Source of the DNA: Hymenobacter sp. YIM 151500-1
Lineage (GTDB): Bacteria > Bacteroidota > Bacteroidia > Cytophagales > Hymenobacteraceae
Length of the DNA stretch: 64,000 nucleotides
Assembly: GCF_025979885.1 (NCBI RefSeq)
Contig: NZ_CP110139.1
Coordinates: 2,666,001-2,730,000, forward strand
Reading direction: 5' to 3'
In this document: positions 36,760-46,118 of the stretch, piece after piece
Position numbering within the stretch: position 1 is the stretch's first letter
How the letters are laid out: each line of letters begins with the position of its first letter
The notes under the pieces: generated by a model
Seen by the model: the letters and a program-made list of their open reading frames with translations, nothing else
Databases searched by the model: none
Told to the model about the DNA's origin: nothing
Position numbers and translations under genes: made by a program

Positions 36760-36783
36760 GGGCGCGCTGCACGCGCCCGGTCG
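36756..36783. repeat. GGGGCGCG repeat, copy 2
   Basis: GTAGGGGCGCGCTGCACGCG then CCCGGTCG, 24 of 28 or more positions as at 32067. The TAG of GTAG is the stop codon of the serine hydrolase. Confidence 0.6.
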
Positions 36784-36849
36784 CCAGAACGGTTTTTAAT
36801 AGTAGTAAAATAGCACAGCCCGCATACCGCAGCAAGGCGCACCCAGGCC

Positions 36850-37037
36850 GCGGAGCCCCCTCAACCCCGGAGGGGCGGCATATCGGTAGCAAACCGGAGC
36901 TAGAGAAACACGAAAACCCCAGTGGGGCGACACTCAGTGTCCGTAGATGGCCGGTGTTGCCCCGCTGGGGCTTGGTGGACGGGATGGGCGTTGTGTTTAC
37001 CGACAGGCCGCCTCTACGGGGCTGAAGGGGGCTCCGC
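36850..37037. repeat. Nested palindrome upstream of the pirin group
   Basis: 188-bp element: outer arms GCGGAGCCCCC / GGGGGCTCCGC, next GGGGCGGC / GCCGCC, inner CCCCAGTGGGGC / GCCCCGCTGGGG. Occupies most of the gap 36760-37113; the rest is AT-rich, with CATATGTACATACATACA just before the pirin gene, likely promoter DNA. Confidence 0.65.
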
Positions 37038-37113
37038 AATAGGAAGTATTTGTGAACAATTTTACCATAACATATGTACATACATACAATAGCACAATTA
37101 GTATGCTTTTCTC

Positions 37114-37827
37114 ATGAACACGACTCTGCACACGGCCAGCTCCCGCGGCCACGCCAACCACGGCTGGCTCAACTCCTACCACACGTTCAGCTTCGCAGGC
37201 TACCACAACCCCAACCGGATCCATTTCGGGGTGCTGCGCGTGCTGAACGATGATACCGTGGCCGGCGGCATGGGCTTCGGCACCCACCCGCACGACAACA
37301 TGGAAATCATCAGCATTCCGCTGGCGGGGACCCTGGAGCACCGCGACAACACCGGCAACCACGGCGTTATCCGGCCCGGCGACGTGCAGGTGATGAGTGC
37401 CGGCACGGGCATTGCCCACAGCGAGAAAAACCACAGCCGCAGTGAGGAAGTCAAGTTCTTGCAGATCTGGGTGTTTCCGAACCAGCGCAACGTGCCGCCC
37501 CGCTACGACCAGCAGAGCTTCCGGGCCGAAGACCGCCACAACCAGTTTCAGCAGGTTTTGTCGCCCAGCCCCGACGATGCCGGCGTGTGGATTCACCAGG
37601 ATGCCTGGTTTCACCTGGCCGATTTCGACGCCGGCTTTACAGCCGAATACACCCTGAAAAAATCGGGCAACGGCGTCTACGTGTTTGTACTGGAGGGCGA
37701 CGCTGCCGTGGCCGGCCAAGCCCTGCACCGCCGCGACGGGCTGGGCATCTGGGACGCCGCATCCTTCCCGGTACAGGCCACTTCCGATACCCGCCTGCTG
37801 CTGATGGAAGTGCCTATGAGCCTGTAA
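37114..37827 (+). CDS. Pirin family protein (YhhW-like)
   Basis: Two-cupin protein of 237 aa. Metal ligands in the first cupin are THPHDNMEI and GIAHSEKN (His, His, His, Glu). Core family strings GVLRVLNDD, GTLEHRDN, VQVMSAGTG and FLQIWVFPN are present, and the C-terminal cupin lacks ligands as usual. Some pirins are iron-binding quercetinases, others redox-linked regulators. Probable first gene of a pirin/nitroreductase/pirin group (166 bp to the next gene). Confidence 0.92.
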   Translation: MNTTLHTASSRGHANHGWLNSYHTFSFAGYHNPNRIHFGVLRVLNDDTVAGGMGFGTHPHDNMEIISIPLAGTLEHRDNTGNHGVIRPGDVQVMSAGTGIAHSEKNHSRSEEVKFLQIWVFPNQRNVPPRYDQQSFRAEDRHNQFQQVLSPSPDDAGVWIHQDAWFHLADFDAGFTAEYTLKKSGNGVYVFVLEGDAAVAGQALHRRDGLGIWDAASFPVQATSDTRLLLMEVPMSL

Positions 37828-37992
37828 GCTAGAAACCATTCGGGCTGTAGGCGGCCTTTCATCGTCTAAAACCCACTGTCTGCCGACTTTGTGTCCCATG
37901 GTGGGACATCTTTCACCACCTTTCGTTTTGCACTGCCAGTTGCTCTGCCTGTCCGCGCCAGTTACGCCCGAGCCAGCCGGCTTTCCACCCAT

Positions 37993-38571
37993 ATGAAACA
38001 CGCCACCACTTCCTACCCTGTGCACGAGCTGATTCGCCAGCGCTGGAGCCCCCGCGCCTTTGCTAACCAGCCCGTGACGCCCGACACCCTGAACCAGCTG
38101 TTTGAAGCCGCTTCGTGGGCGGCCAGCGCCATGAACGAGCAGCCCTGGCGCTACATCTACGCCCACCGCACCGATGGAGAAGCATTCCAGAAGATGGTAG
38201 ACTGCCTGCTGCCCGGCAACCAGCCCTGGGCCCGCCACGCCCCCGTGCTGGTGCTGGCCCTGGCCAAAACCCACTACGACAACGGCAACCATAACGGCGC
38301 CGCCCTGCACGACCTAGGCCTGGCCAACGGCAACCTGCTGCTGGAAGCCACGGCCCTGAGCCTGCACGCCCACTTTATGGGCGGCTTCGACGTGGCCAGA
38401 ACCCGCGAAGCCTTTCAGCTGCCCGCCACCTTGCAGCCCGTGGTGTTTATTGCCCTGGGCTACCTCGGCGAGGCCGAGCAGCTGGAAGAGCCCTTCCTGA
38501 GCCGCGAAAAGGCCGCGCGCCAGCGAAAGTCTCTCACCGACTTCGCCTTTCACCAACACTTACCTGCCTAA
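37993..38571 (+). CDS. Nitroreductase family flavoprotein
   Basis: FMN-dependent oxidoreductase of 192 aa. The N-terminal RQRWSPRAFANQPV and FEAASWAASAMNEQPWRYI carry the flavin-binding residues; the C-terminal VVFIALGYLGEAE is the usual FMN-phosphate region. The family reduces nitroaromatics, quinones or flavins with NAD(P)H. ATG 37993 gives a standard N-terminus. Only 3 bp separate it from the second pirin gene, so the two are co-translated. Confidence 0.92.
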   Translation: MKHATTSYPVHELIRQRWSPRAFANQPVTPDTLNQLFEAASWAASAMNEQPWRYIYAHRTDGEAFQKMVDCLLPGNQPWARHAPVLVLALAKTHYDNGNHNGAALHDLGLANGNLLLEATALSLHAHFMGGFDVARTREAFQLPATLQPVVFIALGYLGEAEQLEEPFLSREKAARQRKSLTDFAFHQHLPA

Positions 38572-38574
38572 GCC

Positions 38575-39285
38575 ATGCCGTCCCGCATTATCCGCGCCGC
38601 CGACCGGGGGCTGAAAGACGCCGGCTGGCTGCAAAGCCACTTCTCTCTAAGCTTCGGGCCCTACGCCAACCCGGAACGGTCGGGGTTTGGGCTGCTGCGC
38701 GTGTTCAACGACGATTTTGTACAGCCCGGCCGCGGCTTCGGCCTGCACGCCCACAGCAACATGGAAATCATTTCGGTGATGCTGGCCGGGCGCATGAACC
38801 ACAAGGACACGCTGGGCTACAGTGAGGAGGTGGGCCCCGACTGGGTGCAGATTATGAGTGCCGGCAGCGGCCTGCGCCACGAGGAGCACAACATCGGCGA
38901 CGATGAGGTGAACTTCCTGCAAATCTGGATTGAGCCCAAGCTTCAGAACATCGGCCCCCGCTACCAGCGCCGTCACTTTCCGCGCGAGCAGCGCCGCAAC
39001 CGCCTCACCACCATCGTGAGCAACGAGGAAGGCACGGCTCACTGCTGGATCAACCAGAACGCCCGGCTCAGCCTGGGCTACTTTGAGGCAGGCCAGACGG
39101 TGGAGTATACTCTGAACCCGCTCAACAAGTGCGTGTGGGTGTTTGGGCTGGAAGGCGAGCTGCGCGTGAACGGCGAAACCCTGGCCCGGCGCGACAGTCT
39201 GGGGCTGTGGGAAACGGCCACGGTGCACATCGACTGCTCTACCGAAGTGCAGTTTCTGCTGATTGAAGCTCCCATCAACCACTAA
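38575..39285 (+). CDS. Pirin family protein (second copy)
   Basis: Protein of 236 aa, paralogue of the pirin at 37114: GLLRVFNDD, LHAHSNMEIISVMLAG, IMSAGSGLRHEEHN, FLQIWIEPK, then a ligand-less C-terminal cupin. The first-cupin ligands are LHAHSN and LRHEEHN. It differs clearly in sequence from the first copy, so the duplication is old. Terminator follows at 39295. Confidence 0.92.
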   Translation: MPSRIIRAADRGLKDAGWLQSHFSLSFGPYANPERSGFGLLRVFNDDFVQPGRGFGLHAHSNMEIISVMLAGRMNHKDTLGYSEEVGPDWVQIMSAGSGLRHEEHNIGDDEVNFLQIWIEPKLQNIGPRYQRRHFPREQRRNRLTTIVSNEEGTAHCWINQNARLSLGYFEAGQTVEYTLNPLNKCVWVFGLEGELRVNGETLARRDSLGLWETATVHIDCSTEVQFLLIEAPINH

Positions 39286-39294
39286 CGGCCACGG

Positions 39295-39332
39295 GTCCGC
39301 CCGGCTCCTTTGGGGGCCGGGCGGGCTTGTTT
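39295..39332 (+). terminator. Terminator after the pirin/nitroreductase group
   Basis: GTCCGCCCGGC / GCCGGGCGGGC stem followed by TTGTTT. Confidence 0.75.
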
Positions 39333-39439
39333 CGCGCCGCGCGCAAACGACGCAACTGCTTGATTGGTTGCGCGTCCTCTAGAATTTCTGCGGGAATGTA
39401 CCGTCCTTTGTAGCTACCCATGTTGGTTAACCCTGTTCT

Positions 39440-41884
39440 ATGAAAATACTTCGACTCACCCTGGCGCTGTGCTTGGGGGTAGTAGGCTCGGCTGCCGCGC
39501 AGGAGCTTCCCTACCAGACGCCGCCCCGAGCCATTGTCGCCCTGGCCGATGCCCCGCCTACGCCCCGCGTCAGCTTTGCCTCCAACGGCCAGTGGATGCT
39601 GCTTATGGATGTGCAGGACATGCCTTCCATTGCGGAAGTGAGCCAGCCCGAGCTGCGCCTGGCGGGCCTGCGCATCAACCCGCGCACCAACGGGCCCAGC
39701 CGCACCAGCTACGCCACCTCCCTGCGCCTGCGCCGCCTGCCCGAGGGCAAGGAGCTACTGATTCAGGGCTTGCCCGGCAAGCCGTTGATTAGCGACGTGC
39801 AATGGTCGCCGGACAACACCAAAATTGCCTTCACCCATACCACCAAAAACCACGTGGAGCTGTGGCTGGTGGACGTGGCGTCGGCCTCGGCCCGGCTGGT
39901 GCCCAATCTGTTTCTGAATGCCATTTTCGGCACGCCCTACGAGTGGCTTTCTGACAGTAAGACCATCATTGCCCGCGCCGTGGTGGGCGGCCGGGGCGAA
40001 GCGCCCAATACGCTGCTGCCGCCCACGGGGCCCATTATCCAGGAAAACGTGGGCCGCACCGCCGCCGCCCGCACCTACCAGGACCTGCTGAAAAACCCCA
40101 CCGACGAGCGGCTGTTCGACTACTACGGCCTGACGCAGATTGTGAAAGTGGGCCTCGACGGGCGCATGGCTCCGCTGGGCCAGCCCGGCCTGATTCAGCA
40201 GGCTTCGCCCTCGCCCAGCGGCAAGTACGTGCTGGTGCGCCGCCGCCACCGCCCCTACTCCTACACCCTGCCCGTGAGCAGCTTCCCGCAGCGGGTGGAG
40301 GTGCTGAACCTGGAAGGGCTGGTGGTGAAAGAGGTGGCCGACCTGCCCCTGGCCGACAACGTGCCCACCAGCTTCGACGCCGTGCCCACCGGCCCGCGCT
40401 ACCACGGCTGGCGCGAAGATGCCCCCAACACCCTGTACTGGGTGGAGGCCCAGGACGGCGGCGACCCCAAAACGGAAGCCGCCGTGCGCGACAAAATCTT
40501 TGCTTTGCCGGCGCCTTTTGAAGGGCAGCCCCAGGAGCTGGCGGCCCTGCCCCTGCGCTTCCGCAGCATCCGGTGGGCTACCGACAAGCTGGCGCTGGTG
40601 GAAGGCTACCGCTGGGCCGACCGCCGCGAAACCATGTGGACCCTGGATTTGGCCACCAAAACCTCGCTCACGCCCTTGTTTGAGCGCTCCTCCCAGGACA
40701 CCTACACCGACCCCGGCACGCCCTTTATGCAGCGCAACGCCCTGGGCCGCTACGTGCTGGCCACCGATGGCGCCGGCGACGTGGTGTACCTGATCGGGGC
40801 CGGTGCTTCGCCGGAGGGCGACCGACCGTTTGTGGACGAGCTGAACGTGCGCACCAAGAAAGGCCAGCGCTGGTGGCGCAGCGAGGCGCCCTACTACGAA
40901 GTGCCCGTTACCATTCTGGACGCCGGCAAGCGCATCTTCGTAACCCGCCGCGAGTCGGCGCAGGAGGTGCCCAACTATTTCCTGCGCGACGCGCCCAGCC
41001 TCAAGCTTACGCCTCTCACCAAGTTCACGAACCCCTACGCCAGCATCGGCAACCTGCAAAAGCAGGTGCTCAAGTACAAGCGCAATGATGGCGTGGAGCT
41101 GACGGCCAACCTCTACCTGCCGCCCAACTACAAAAAGGAGGACGGCCCGCTGCCCACCTTGCTGGAGGCGTATCCGGTGGAGTTTAAAGACAAGAAAGAA
41201 GCCGGCCAGGTGAAAGGCTCGCCCTACACGTTTACGCGCTTGTCGTGGGGCTCGCCGGTGTTCTGGGTAACGCAGGGCTACGCCGTGCTGCAAGGCACCA
41301 GCATCCCGATTGTGGGCGAGGGCAAGAAAGAGCCCAACGACACCTACGTGCAGCAGCTCACGGCTTCGGCCAAGGCTGCTATTGAGGAAGGCAAGCGCCT
41401 GGGCGTCGTCGACCCCAGCCGGGTGGCCGTGATGGGCCACAGCTATGGTGCCTTCATGACGGCCAACCTGCTGGCCCACACCAATTTGTTCCGGGCTGGC
41501 ATTGCCCGCAGCGGCGCCTACAACCGCACGCTCACGCCGTTTGGCTTCCAGGGCGAGGAGCGCACCTACTGGCAGGCCCCGGAGGTGTACAACACTATGT
41601 CGCCGTTCAACTACGCCGACAAAATCAAGACGCCCCTGCTGCTCATCCACGGCGAGGCCGACAACAACTCCGGCACTTTTCCCATCCAGAGTGAGCGGTT
41701 CTACAACGCCCTGAAAGGCCACGGCGCCACGGTGCGCTACGTGGTGCTGCCCGCTGAGAGCCACGGCTACGCGGCCCGCGAGTCCATTATGCACATGCTC
41801 TGGGAGATGAACACCTGGCTGGACACCTACGTGAAGAAAGCCGCCTCCGCCCCTGCCGACAACGCCAAAGCTGAGGCCAAGTAA
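39440..41884 (+). CDS. S9 family serine peptidase (S9D, glutamyl endopeptidase-like)
   Basis: Exported peptidase of 814 aa: signal peptide ending GSAAAQE, a large beta-propeller (about 40-560) and a C-terminal hydrolase with Ser in VMGHSYGAFMTAN, Asp in GEADNNSGT and His in AESHGYAAR. The insertion KGSPYTFTRLSWGSPVFWVTQGYAV is typical of the group related to plastid glutamyl endopeptidase. Full length. Last residues (AKAEAK) form a charged tail. Terminator at 41912. Confidence 0.92.
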   Translation: MKILRLTLALCLGVVGSAAAQELPYQTPPRAIVALADAPPTPRVSFASNGQWMLLMDVQDMPSIAEVSQPELRLAGLRINPRTNGPSRTSYATSLRLRRLPEGKELLIQGLPGKPLISDVQWSPDNTKIAFTHTTKNHVELWLVDVASASARLVPNLFLNAIFGTPYEWLSDSKTIIARAVVGGRGEAPNTLLPPTGPIIQENVGRTAAARTYQDLLKNPTDERLFDYYGLTQIVKVGLDGRMAPLGQPGLIQQASPSPSGKYVLVRRRHRPYSYTLPVSSFPQRVEVLNLEGLVVKEVADLPLADNVPTSFDAVPTGPRYHGWREDAPNTLYWVEAQDGGDPKTEAAVRDKIFALPAPFEGQPQELAALPLRFRSIRWATDKLALVEGYRWADRRETMWTLDLATKTSLTPLFERSSQDTYTDPGTPFMQRNALGRYVLATDGAGDVVYLIGAGASPEGDRPFVDELNVRTKKGQRWWRSEAPYYEVPVTILDAGKRIFVTRRESAQEVPNYFLRDAPSLKLTPLTKFTNPYASIGNLQKQVLKYKRNDGVELTANLYLPPNYKKEDGPLPTLLEAYPVEFKDKKEAGQVKGSPYTFTRLSWGSPVFWVTQGYAVLQGTSIPIVGEGKKEPNDTYVQQLTASAKAAIEEGKRLGVVDPSRVAVMGHSYGAFMTANLLAHTNLFRAGIARSGAYNRTLTPFGFQGEERTYWQAPEVYNTMSPFNYADKIKTPLLLIHGEADNNSGTFPIQSERFYNALKGHGATVRYVVLPAESHGYAARESIMHMLWEMNTWLDTYVKKAASAPADNAKAEAK

Positions 41885-41911
41885 TTCGTTTTTCGCTGCT
41901 CGTTTTTCGTC

Positions 41912-41946
41912 ACAGCCCCGGACTTTTGTTCGGGGCTGTTTTTTGT
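41912..41946 (+). terminator. Terminator after the S9 peptidase
   Basis: ACAGCCCCG / CGGGGCTGT stem with TTTTTT. Confidence 0.88.
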
Positions 41947-42088
41947 GCCTGACCTAGGCGTGGAGAAGATGTTGCAGAGGATGCGGACGGGAGCAAGCTG
42001 AAGCTTGTTTTACAGGCTACTATAACCCTGATTTTTTGGTCTGCGTAAGAAGGCGCAGTACCATTTTTCTTTCCTAAAGGCAAGCGTC

Positions 42089-42382
42089 ATGAAAATGTTC
42101 AAGATATATGCGGCCATGCTTTCGGCCCTGTTTGTAGTAGAAAGCACTGTACTGACCTCAGAAGCTGCTGCGCAGGAACGTCCGCGCAAGCCCTGGAGCC
42201 GGAAGGCCAAAGGCGCCGCCATTGGTGGCGGGGCAGGGGCCGTAACGGGTGCCGTGGTGGGCGGCGGTAAAGGTGCCGTAATCGGTACCGTAGCCGGAGC
42301 CGCCGCCGGGGGTATCATCGGCCGCAAAAAAGACAAGAAGAAAGACCGGGCCCGCTACGACCAGTATACCCGCAAAGACTAA
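42089..42382 (+). CDS. Small glycine-zipper protein
   Basis: Protein of 97 aa with a signal peptide (about 1-28) and a repeated Gly/Ala zipper (GAAIGGGAGAVTGAVVGGGK then GAVIGTVAGAAAGGIIG), followed by a Lys/Arg/Asp-rich tail. The pattern matches YMGG/Gly-zipper proteins that insert in the envelope; function unknown. Single gene with terminator at 42445. Confidence 0.82.
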   Translation: MKMFKIYAAMLSALFVVESTVLTSEAAAQERPRKPWSRKAKGAAIGGGAGAVTGAVVGGGKGAVIGTVAGAAAGGIIGRKKDKKKDRARYDQYTRKD

Positions 42383-42444
42383 GGTTGTAGAAGTGAGATA
42401 TGAGAAGGTCGAGGTAAGACCTTTCTTCTCTTGCTTACTTCACA

Positions 42445-42484
42445 GAAAAGCCCTGAACCATGCGGTTCAGGGCTTTTTCGTTTT
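42445..42484 (+). terminator. Rho-independent terminator
   Basis: AAAAGCCCTGAACC / GGTTCAGGGCTTTTT, preceded by a GAGAAGG-type inverted repeat at 42390-42437. Confidence 0.88.
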
Positions 42485-42511
42485 AAAGCTGTCCGAAACC
42501 GTCGCCAGCCC

Positions 42512-42629
42512 GTCCTGCTTCATCTGGCGTCCGCGCAGCCGAAGCATCTCTCCCGCTTCGTTGTAATAGTAATCAATTAGCCAGCGGTAGAGATGCTTCG
42601 GCTGCGCGGACGCCAGATGAAGCAGGACA
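42512..42629. repeat. Large AGATGCTTCG palindromic element, copy 3
   Basis: Perfect 40-bp arms (42512-42551 and 42590-42629) around a 38-base AT-rich loop. The innermost arm words are GAAGCATCTCT and AGAGATGCTTC, shared with the other copies. Lies in the 366-bp gap 42383-42750, which also holds the repeat at 42712. Confidence 0.8.
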
Positions 42630-42711
42630 GGTAGCCTCAAACATCAGCACACAGGATGCTTCGCCAAGCGGACATCAGATGGAGCATAACAGTCTTCCGA
42701 TTGCTTAGAAC

Positions 42712-42756
42712 TAGAATCTGTGCAATCAGCTTAATCTGCACAATCTGTGATTATTG
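42712..42756 (+). repeat. Copy of the AATCTGCACAATCTG intergenic repeat
   Basis: AATCTGTGCAATCAGCTTAA then TCTGCACAATCTGTGATT, ending at the stop region of the minus-strand esterase gene. Confidence 0.5.
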
Positions 42757-43920
42757 CTTTAAAATGCGGCGATACTGAGGCTGGCCAGCTACTTCAGCCC
42801 GCAGCCAGTACACGCCCGGCGCCCAGCCGGTGGTTTGCACCTCGACGGCGCCGCTACCTAGCTGGCGCACGGCGGCGCGCACGGAGCGGCCGGCGGCATC
42901 GGTAATGTGCACGGCGGCGGGAGCCACCTGGCCGCCCTGGGTGCCCAGCTGCACGGTGAGGCGGCCCGTGGTCGGGTTAGGATATACGAGCAGCGCGGTT
43001 TCCTTCGTCTCGGTTCCAGACGTGGTAACCACCGAGAGCCGGCTCAGGCGGTAGGGCCGCAGAAACCGCCAGATTTCGCGGCTGGCGTTGATGTCGCGGT
43101 TCGTGACGCCGATGGCAACCGGGGCATCCGGCCAAGTGTGCCCGCCCCCGATGATGCGGTAGTGCTCCACAACGCTGCCGTTGCGGCCCCCACCAAACAC
43201 CTGCCGCTCGGCGGTGCTGCCGTCGGTGGTGTTGCTATTGGGGACTTGGGTGATGGTGGGCGTGAGGCTGGCGCCGTTGCGCCGGGCCCAGGCCACGAGC
43301 AGGTCGGGCACGGGCACAAATAGGGCATTGCCGGTGTAGGGCACAGTGGCATCGGCGGTGCCGTGGATGTGCAGCACGGGCACCGGCCGCGGGGGCGCGC
43401 AGGCCGCCAGGCGACTCTGCACCATGCTGCCCGTGACGGAGGCAATGGCTGCCACGCGGTTGCTGAGCTGGCAGGCCAGCTCGTAGCTCATAAAGCCGCC
43501 GTTGCTCATGCCAGTGCTGTACACCCGGTCCGGGTCAATCTGGTAGCGCAGGCGCAGCGAGTCAAGCAGGGCCGATAGGAAGCTGACGTCGTCGGGCCCG
43601 CCGGAGCCGGGCGCCAGAAACACGTTCCAGTGCCGGTTGCCGAGGGCGTCGCGAGTGCCATTGGGGTGCACTACCAGGAAGTTGGCCGTATCGGCAATGG
43701 GCCGGAAGTCGCCGTACAGCTCCTGCTCTTGGTTGCTGGAGCCGTAGCCGTGCAGGTTGAACAGCAGGGGCACGGCACGGCTGCCGGTGTAGGCGCGGGG
43801 CACGTAGAGGCGGTACTCGCGCGCCACCCCGCCGTGCCGGATGGTGCCTTGCACGGTGGTTTGCGCCCGGATCAGCACTGGCAGCAACACGAGCAGTACA
43901 CAGAAAAGAAGTTGTTTCAT
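42751..43920 (-). CDS. PHB depolymerase/feruloyl-esterase-like secreted esterase with T9SS sorting domain
   Basis: Protein of 389 aa: signal peptide ending IRAQT; alpha/beta hydrolase of the LpqC/PHB depolymerase type with oxyanion region LFNLHGYGSS, nucleophile in GMSNGGFMS, Asp in HGTADATVPY and His in GGGHTWPDA; then a C-terminal type A sorting domain (LVYPNPTTGRLTV ... WAPGVYWLRAEV). Likely an extracellular ester hydrolase acting on polyesters or plant phenolic esters; substrate not decidable. Confidence 0.9.
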   Translation of the reverse strand: MKQLLFCVLLVLLPVLIRAQTTVQGTIRHGGVAREYRLYVPRAYTGSRAVPLLFNLHGYGSSNQEQELYGDFRPIADTANFLVVHPNGTRDALGNRHWNVFLAPGSGGPDDVSFLSALLDSLRLRYQIDPDRVYSTGMSNGGFMSYELACQLSNRVAAIASVTGSMVQSRLAACAPPRPVPVLHIHGTADATVPYTGNALFVPVPDLLVAWARRNGASLTPTITQVPNSNTTDGSTAERQVFGGGRNGSVVEHYRIIGGGHTWPDAPVAIGVTNRDINASREIWRFLRPYRLSRLSVVTTSGTETKETALLVYPNPTTGRLTVQLGTQGGQVAPAAVHITDAAGRSVRAAVRQLGSGAVEVQTTGWAPGVYWLRAEVAGQPQYRRILKQ

Positions 43921-44008
43921 AGCGTGAAAAAGGTCGGTGAAGTGAAGCTCAGTCTATGCAATAACTCATTCGCTGCTTTTGGGTTAATAAAGCCACCCAG
44001 AATACCTG

Positions 44009-44965
44009 CTACTCTCCCGTTGGTGGCAGCCGCCGCTTTTGCCGCAGCCATGTTTCCACGGCCGGGGTGCGGCGCAGGTGGTTGGCTTGCAGCAGGTCCC
44101 AGTACTCGGTAGCCAGCTGGCCGGTCGTAGTAGCGGGATGCTGGGTGCTGAGGTAGACGTAAGCTTGCTGAAACGCGGGTTCCAGCGTTTCGGTGTCGTA
44201 AGTAAATGCGGGGGTGTTGTCGATGCCGGCAAACAGCACTTCCCGGTAGAACTGCACGACATTGCCGACTTGCTCGCGGAAAGGCAGCGCGGGGTAGTTG
44301 CTCAGCAGCTTTTCCCACTGCACCGTGCGGCGGGCCAGCTCCTGGGGCGGAATCAGCAGCGCCGCATCCGAAAAGACCACCTGCCGCGCTTCCTCATCAA
44401 CCAACTGCAAGTAGGTTCGCGCCCCGGCTGAGAGCAACTGCGTGAGCGGCCGGGCCACCACGGCAAAGTTGCCTTCAATGGTGGTCATGCCTTCGGGCTG
44501 GCGCACAAGCAAGCCGTACCGGCTCAGCTCCGCTTGCCGTGCCTGCAAGGCCGGGGAAATGTTTCTCACCTGGCCTTGCTCCGGCAGCTCCAGCAGCGCC
44601 TCATACTCCCGCTGGAGTTTCTCGTTCTTCTCCAACTGCTGATTGAGCTGCTCAACTACCCGCTCATGTAATGCCAGCAGCGGCACCAAGCCGGCATCGG
44701 CGGAGGCCGGGCTAGCTCCCCGAAAGTGAGTCAGAAACCGTCGCTGCGCCTGCCCCAACGAGGCCGTGGAGGCGACCGGCAGCGTGTTTACGTACTGCTG
44801 ATACGCGGCCACCAGGTTGGCATCTGTGCCCGATGCAGCAGTTGGGGCCGGGGCAGTTGGGGCCGGCGAGTTTGCCGGGCGGGTTGCGGGCGTAGGTTTC
44901 TCAGCTGGTTGCTGCGGAGAGCAGGCCAGGACCAGGCCTAGCAGAGGCAGAAAGTGAATGCGCAT
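44009..44965 (-). CDS. Hypothetical lipoprotein with coiled coil
   Basis: Protein of 318 aa starting at ATG 44965 with lipobox LVLAC-S and a Pro/Ala/Thr spacer. Residues about 90-150 form a helical, Gln/Glu-rich region (ERVVEQLNQQLEKNEKLQRE) likely to be coiled coil; the rest is mixed helix with no recognised motif. The open frame extends far upstream, but that part is not preceded by a signal and matches no protein. Periplasmic face of inner or outer membrane. Confidence 0.75.
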   Translation of the reverse strand: MRIHFLPLLGLVLACSPQQPAEKPTPATRPANSPAPTAPAPTAASGTDANLVAAYQQYVNTLPVASTASLGQAQRRFLTHFRGASPASADAGLVPLLALHERVVEQLNQQLEKNEKLQREYEALLELPEQGQVRNISPALQARQAELSRYGLLVRQPEGMTTIEGNFAVVARPLTQLLSAGARTYLQLVDEEARQVVFSDAALLIPPQELARRTVQWEKLLSNYPALPFREQVGNVVQFYREVLFAGIDNTPAFTYDTETLEPAFQQAYVYLSTQHPATTTGQLATEYWDLLQANHLRRTPAVETWLRQKRRLPPTGE

Positions 44966-45249
44966 AAAGTAGTCTTCGGAGAAAAAGCTCTTTACAGCCA
45001 AAAGTAGTGGGCGCGGTACGGTGTTATCCTCGTGCGGCTCTTCTATCCATTTGCTCGTCGGGCTGGGTCTGGTGCATGGTGGGCTACTGCTGGAGGGCCA
45101 GCTACCGGCGCCGCGCCAGCGCGTGGGGCGCTGCGGGCCGAGGGGGGCGGCGTGGATTGGACCAGGCCCCGCAACGGCAGCATAAATTTCCACGACCACC
45201 CGTTGCAACCAGCAGGCGCCGCTACCGCACTTCTCGTACAAACCCTGAT

Positions 45250-45978
45250 TCAGCCCACCAACTCCTGCAAGCGGCGGGCGTTGCCGATGGCTGAGGCGTC
45301 GATGTCGTTGTTGAAGTACACGAAGGCCTGGGCGGCGCCGGCCGCGCGGGTTTCGGCAGTCAGCCGGGCCAGAAACTCCTCGTCGTAGGGCGACTGGTAC
45401 AGGTTGGGCACGCCGTGCAGGCGGTAGTAGAGCAGGGGCGCCGTGGCTACCACGGCATCGGGCAAGGCGGGGTGGCTCTGCCCGCAGAAGCTTACGCCGC
45501 GCCCGGCCAGGGCCTCGTACACGGCTGGCTGCCACCAGCTCGGGTGCCGAAATTCCAGCACGTTCTGAAAGGCCGGGTTCAGGTACTCCAGGATGCGGGC
45601 CAGCCGCTCGGGGGTGTAGGCGGCGCGGGGCGGCAGCTGAAACAGCACCGGCCCCAGCTTTTCCTGCAAGCCCGCCTGTACAATGTCATAAAAATCGGTG
45701 AGCAGCCCGCCCACCTGGTTGAACTGATTGTAGTGGGTAATGAGGCGGGGCGCCTTCACGGCAAACACAAAGCCCGGCCGGCTGGCCTGGTACCAGTTGT
45801 CGAGCATGGCTTGCTGCGGAAACCGGTAAAAGGTCACGTTCAGCTCCAGGGTGTCGAAGTGCTGGCTGTAAAACTCGAACCAGCGCCGCACGGGTAGCTT
45901 TTCGGGGTAGAAGCGGCCCCGCCAGTGCCGGTAGTGGTAGCCCGAGCAGCCAATATGATACGCCGGAGTCTGCTGCAT
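45250..45978 (-). CDS. DUF72 family protein (YecE-like)
   Basis: TIM-barrel-like protein of 242 aa. Family markers: [17 protein letters not shown] at the N-terminus, [29 protein letters not shown] and YYRLHG, ending [17 protein letters not shown]. Function of DUF72 proteins is unsettled; nuclease and tRNA-related roles have been suggested. The 284 bp between it and the preceding lipoprotein gene show no gene. Confidence 0.92.
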   Translation of the reverse strand: MQQTPAYHIGCSGYHYRHWRGRFYPEKLPVRRWFEFYSQHFDTLELNVTFYRFPQQAMLDNWYQASRPGFVFAVKAPRLITHYNQFNQVGGLLTDFYDIVQAGLQEKLGPVLFQLPPRAAYTPERLARILEYLNPAFQNVLEFRHPSWWQPAVYEALAGRGVSFCGQSHPALPDAVVATAPLLYYRLHGVPNLYQSPYDEEFLARLTAETRAAGAAQAFVYFNNDIDASAIGNARRLQELVG

Positions 45979-46118
45979 ACGTGGTACGGCCCCGGCACCG
46001 GCCCGCCCCACGCGGACCCGCCCAAGCCAAGGCGCTATACCCCCAAGCGCAGCGCGAAGTTGCCCCCGCAACTCCCGCCTAGCTCTTCACCAACGCCCTA
46101 TTTTTACCGATTTATCTT

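Noticed and set aside
39755..41794. 679-codon open frame antisense to the S9 peptidase
   Set aside because: Length is explained by high GC and codon bias of the real gene; no domain or signal recognisable.
44966..45535. Upstream extension of the lipoprotein frame
   Set aside because: Precedes a perfect lipoprotein signal at 44965 and has no coding character.
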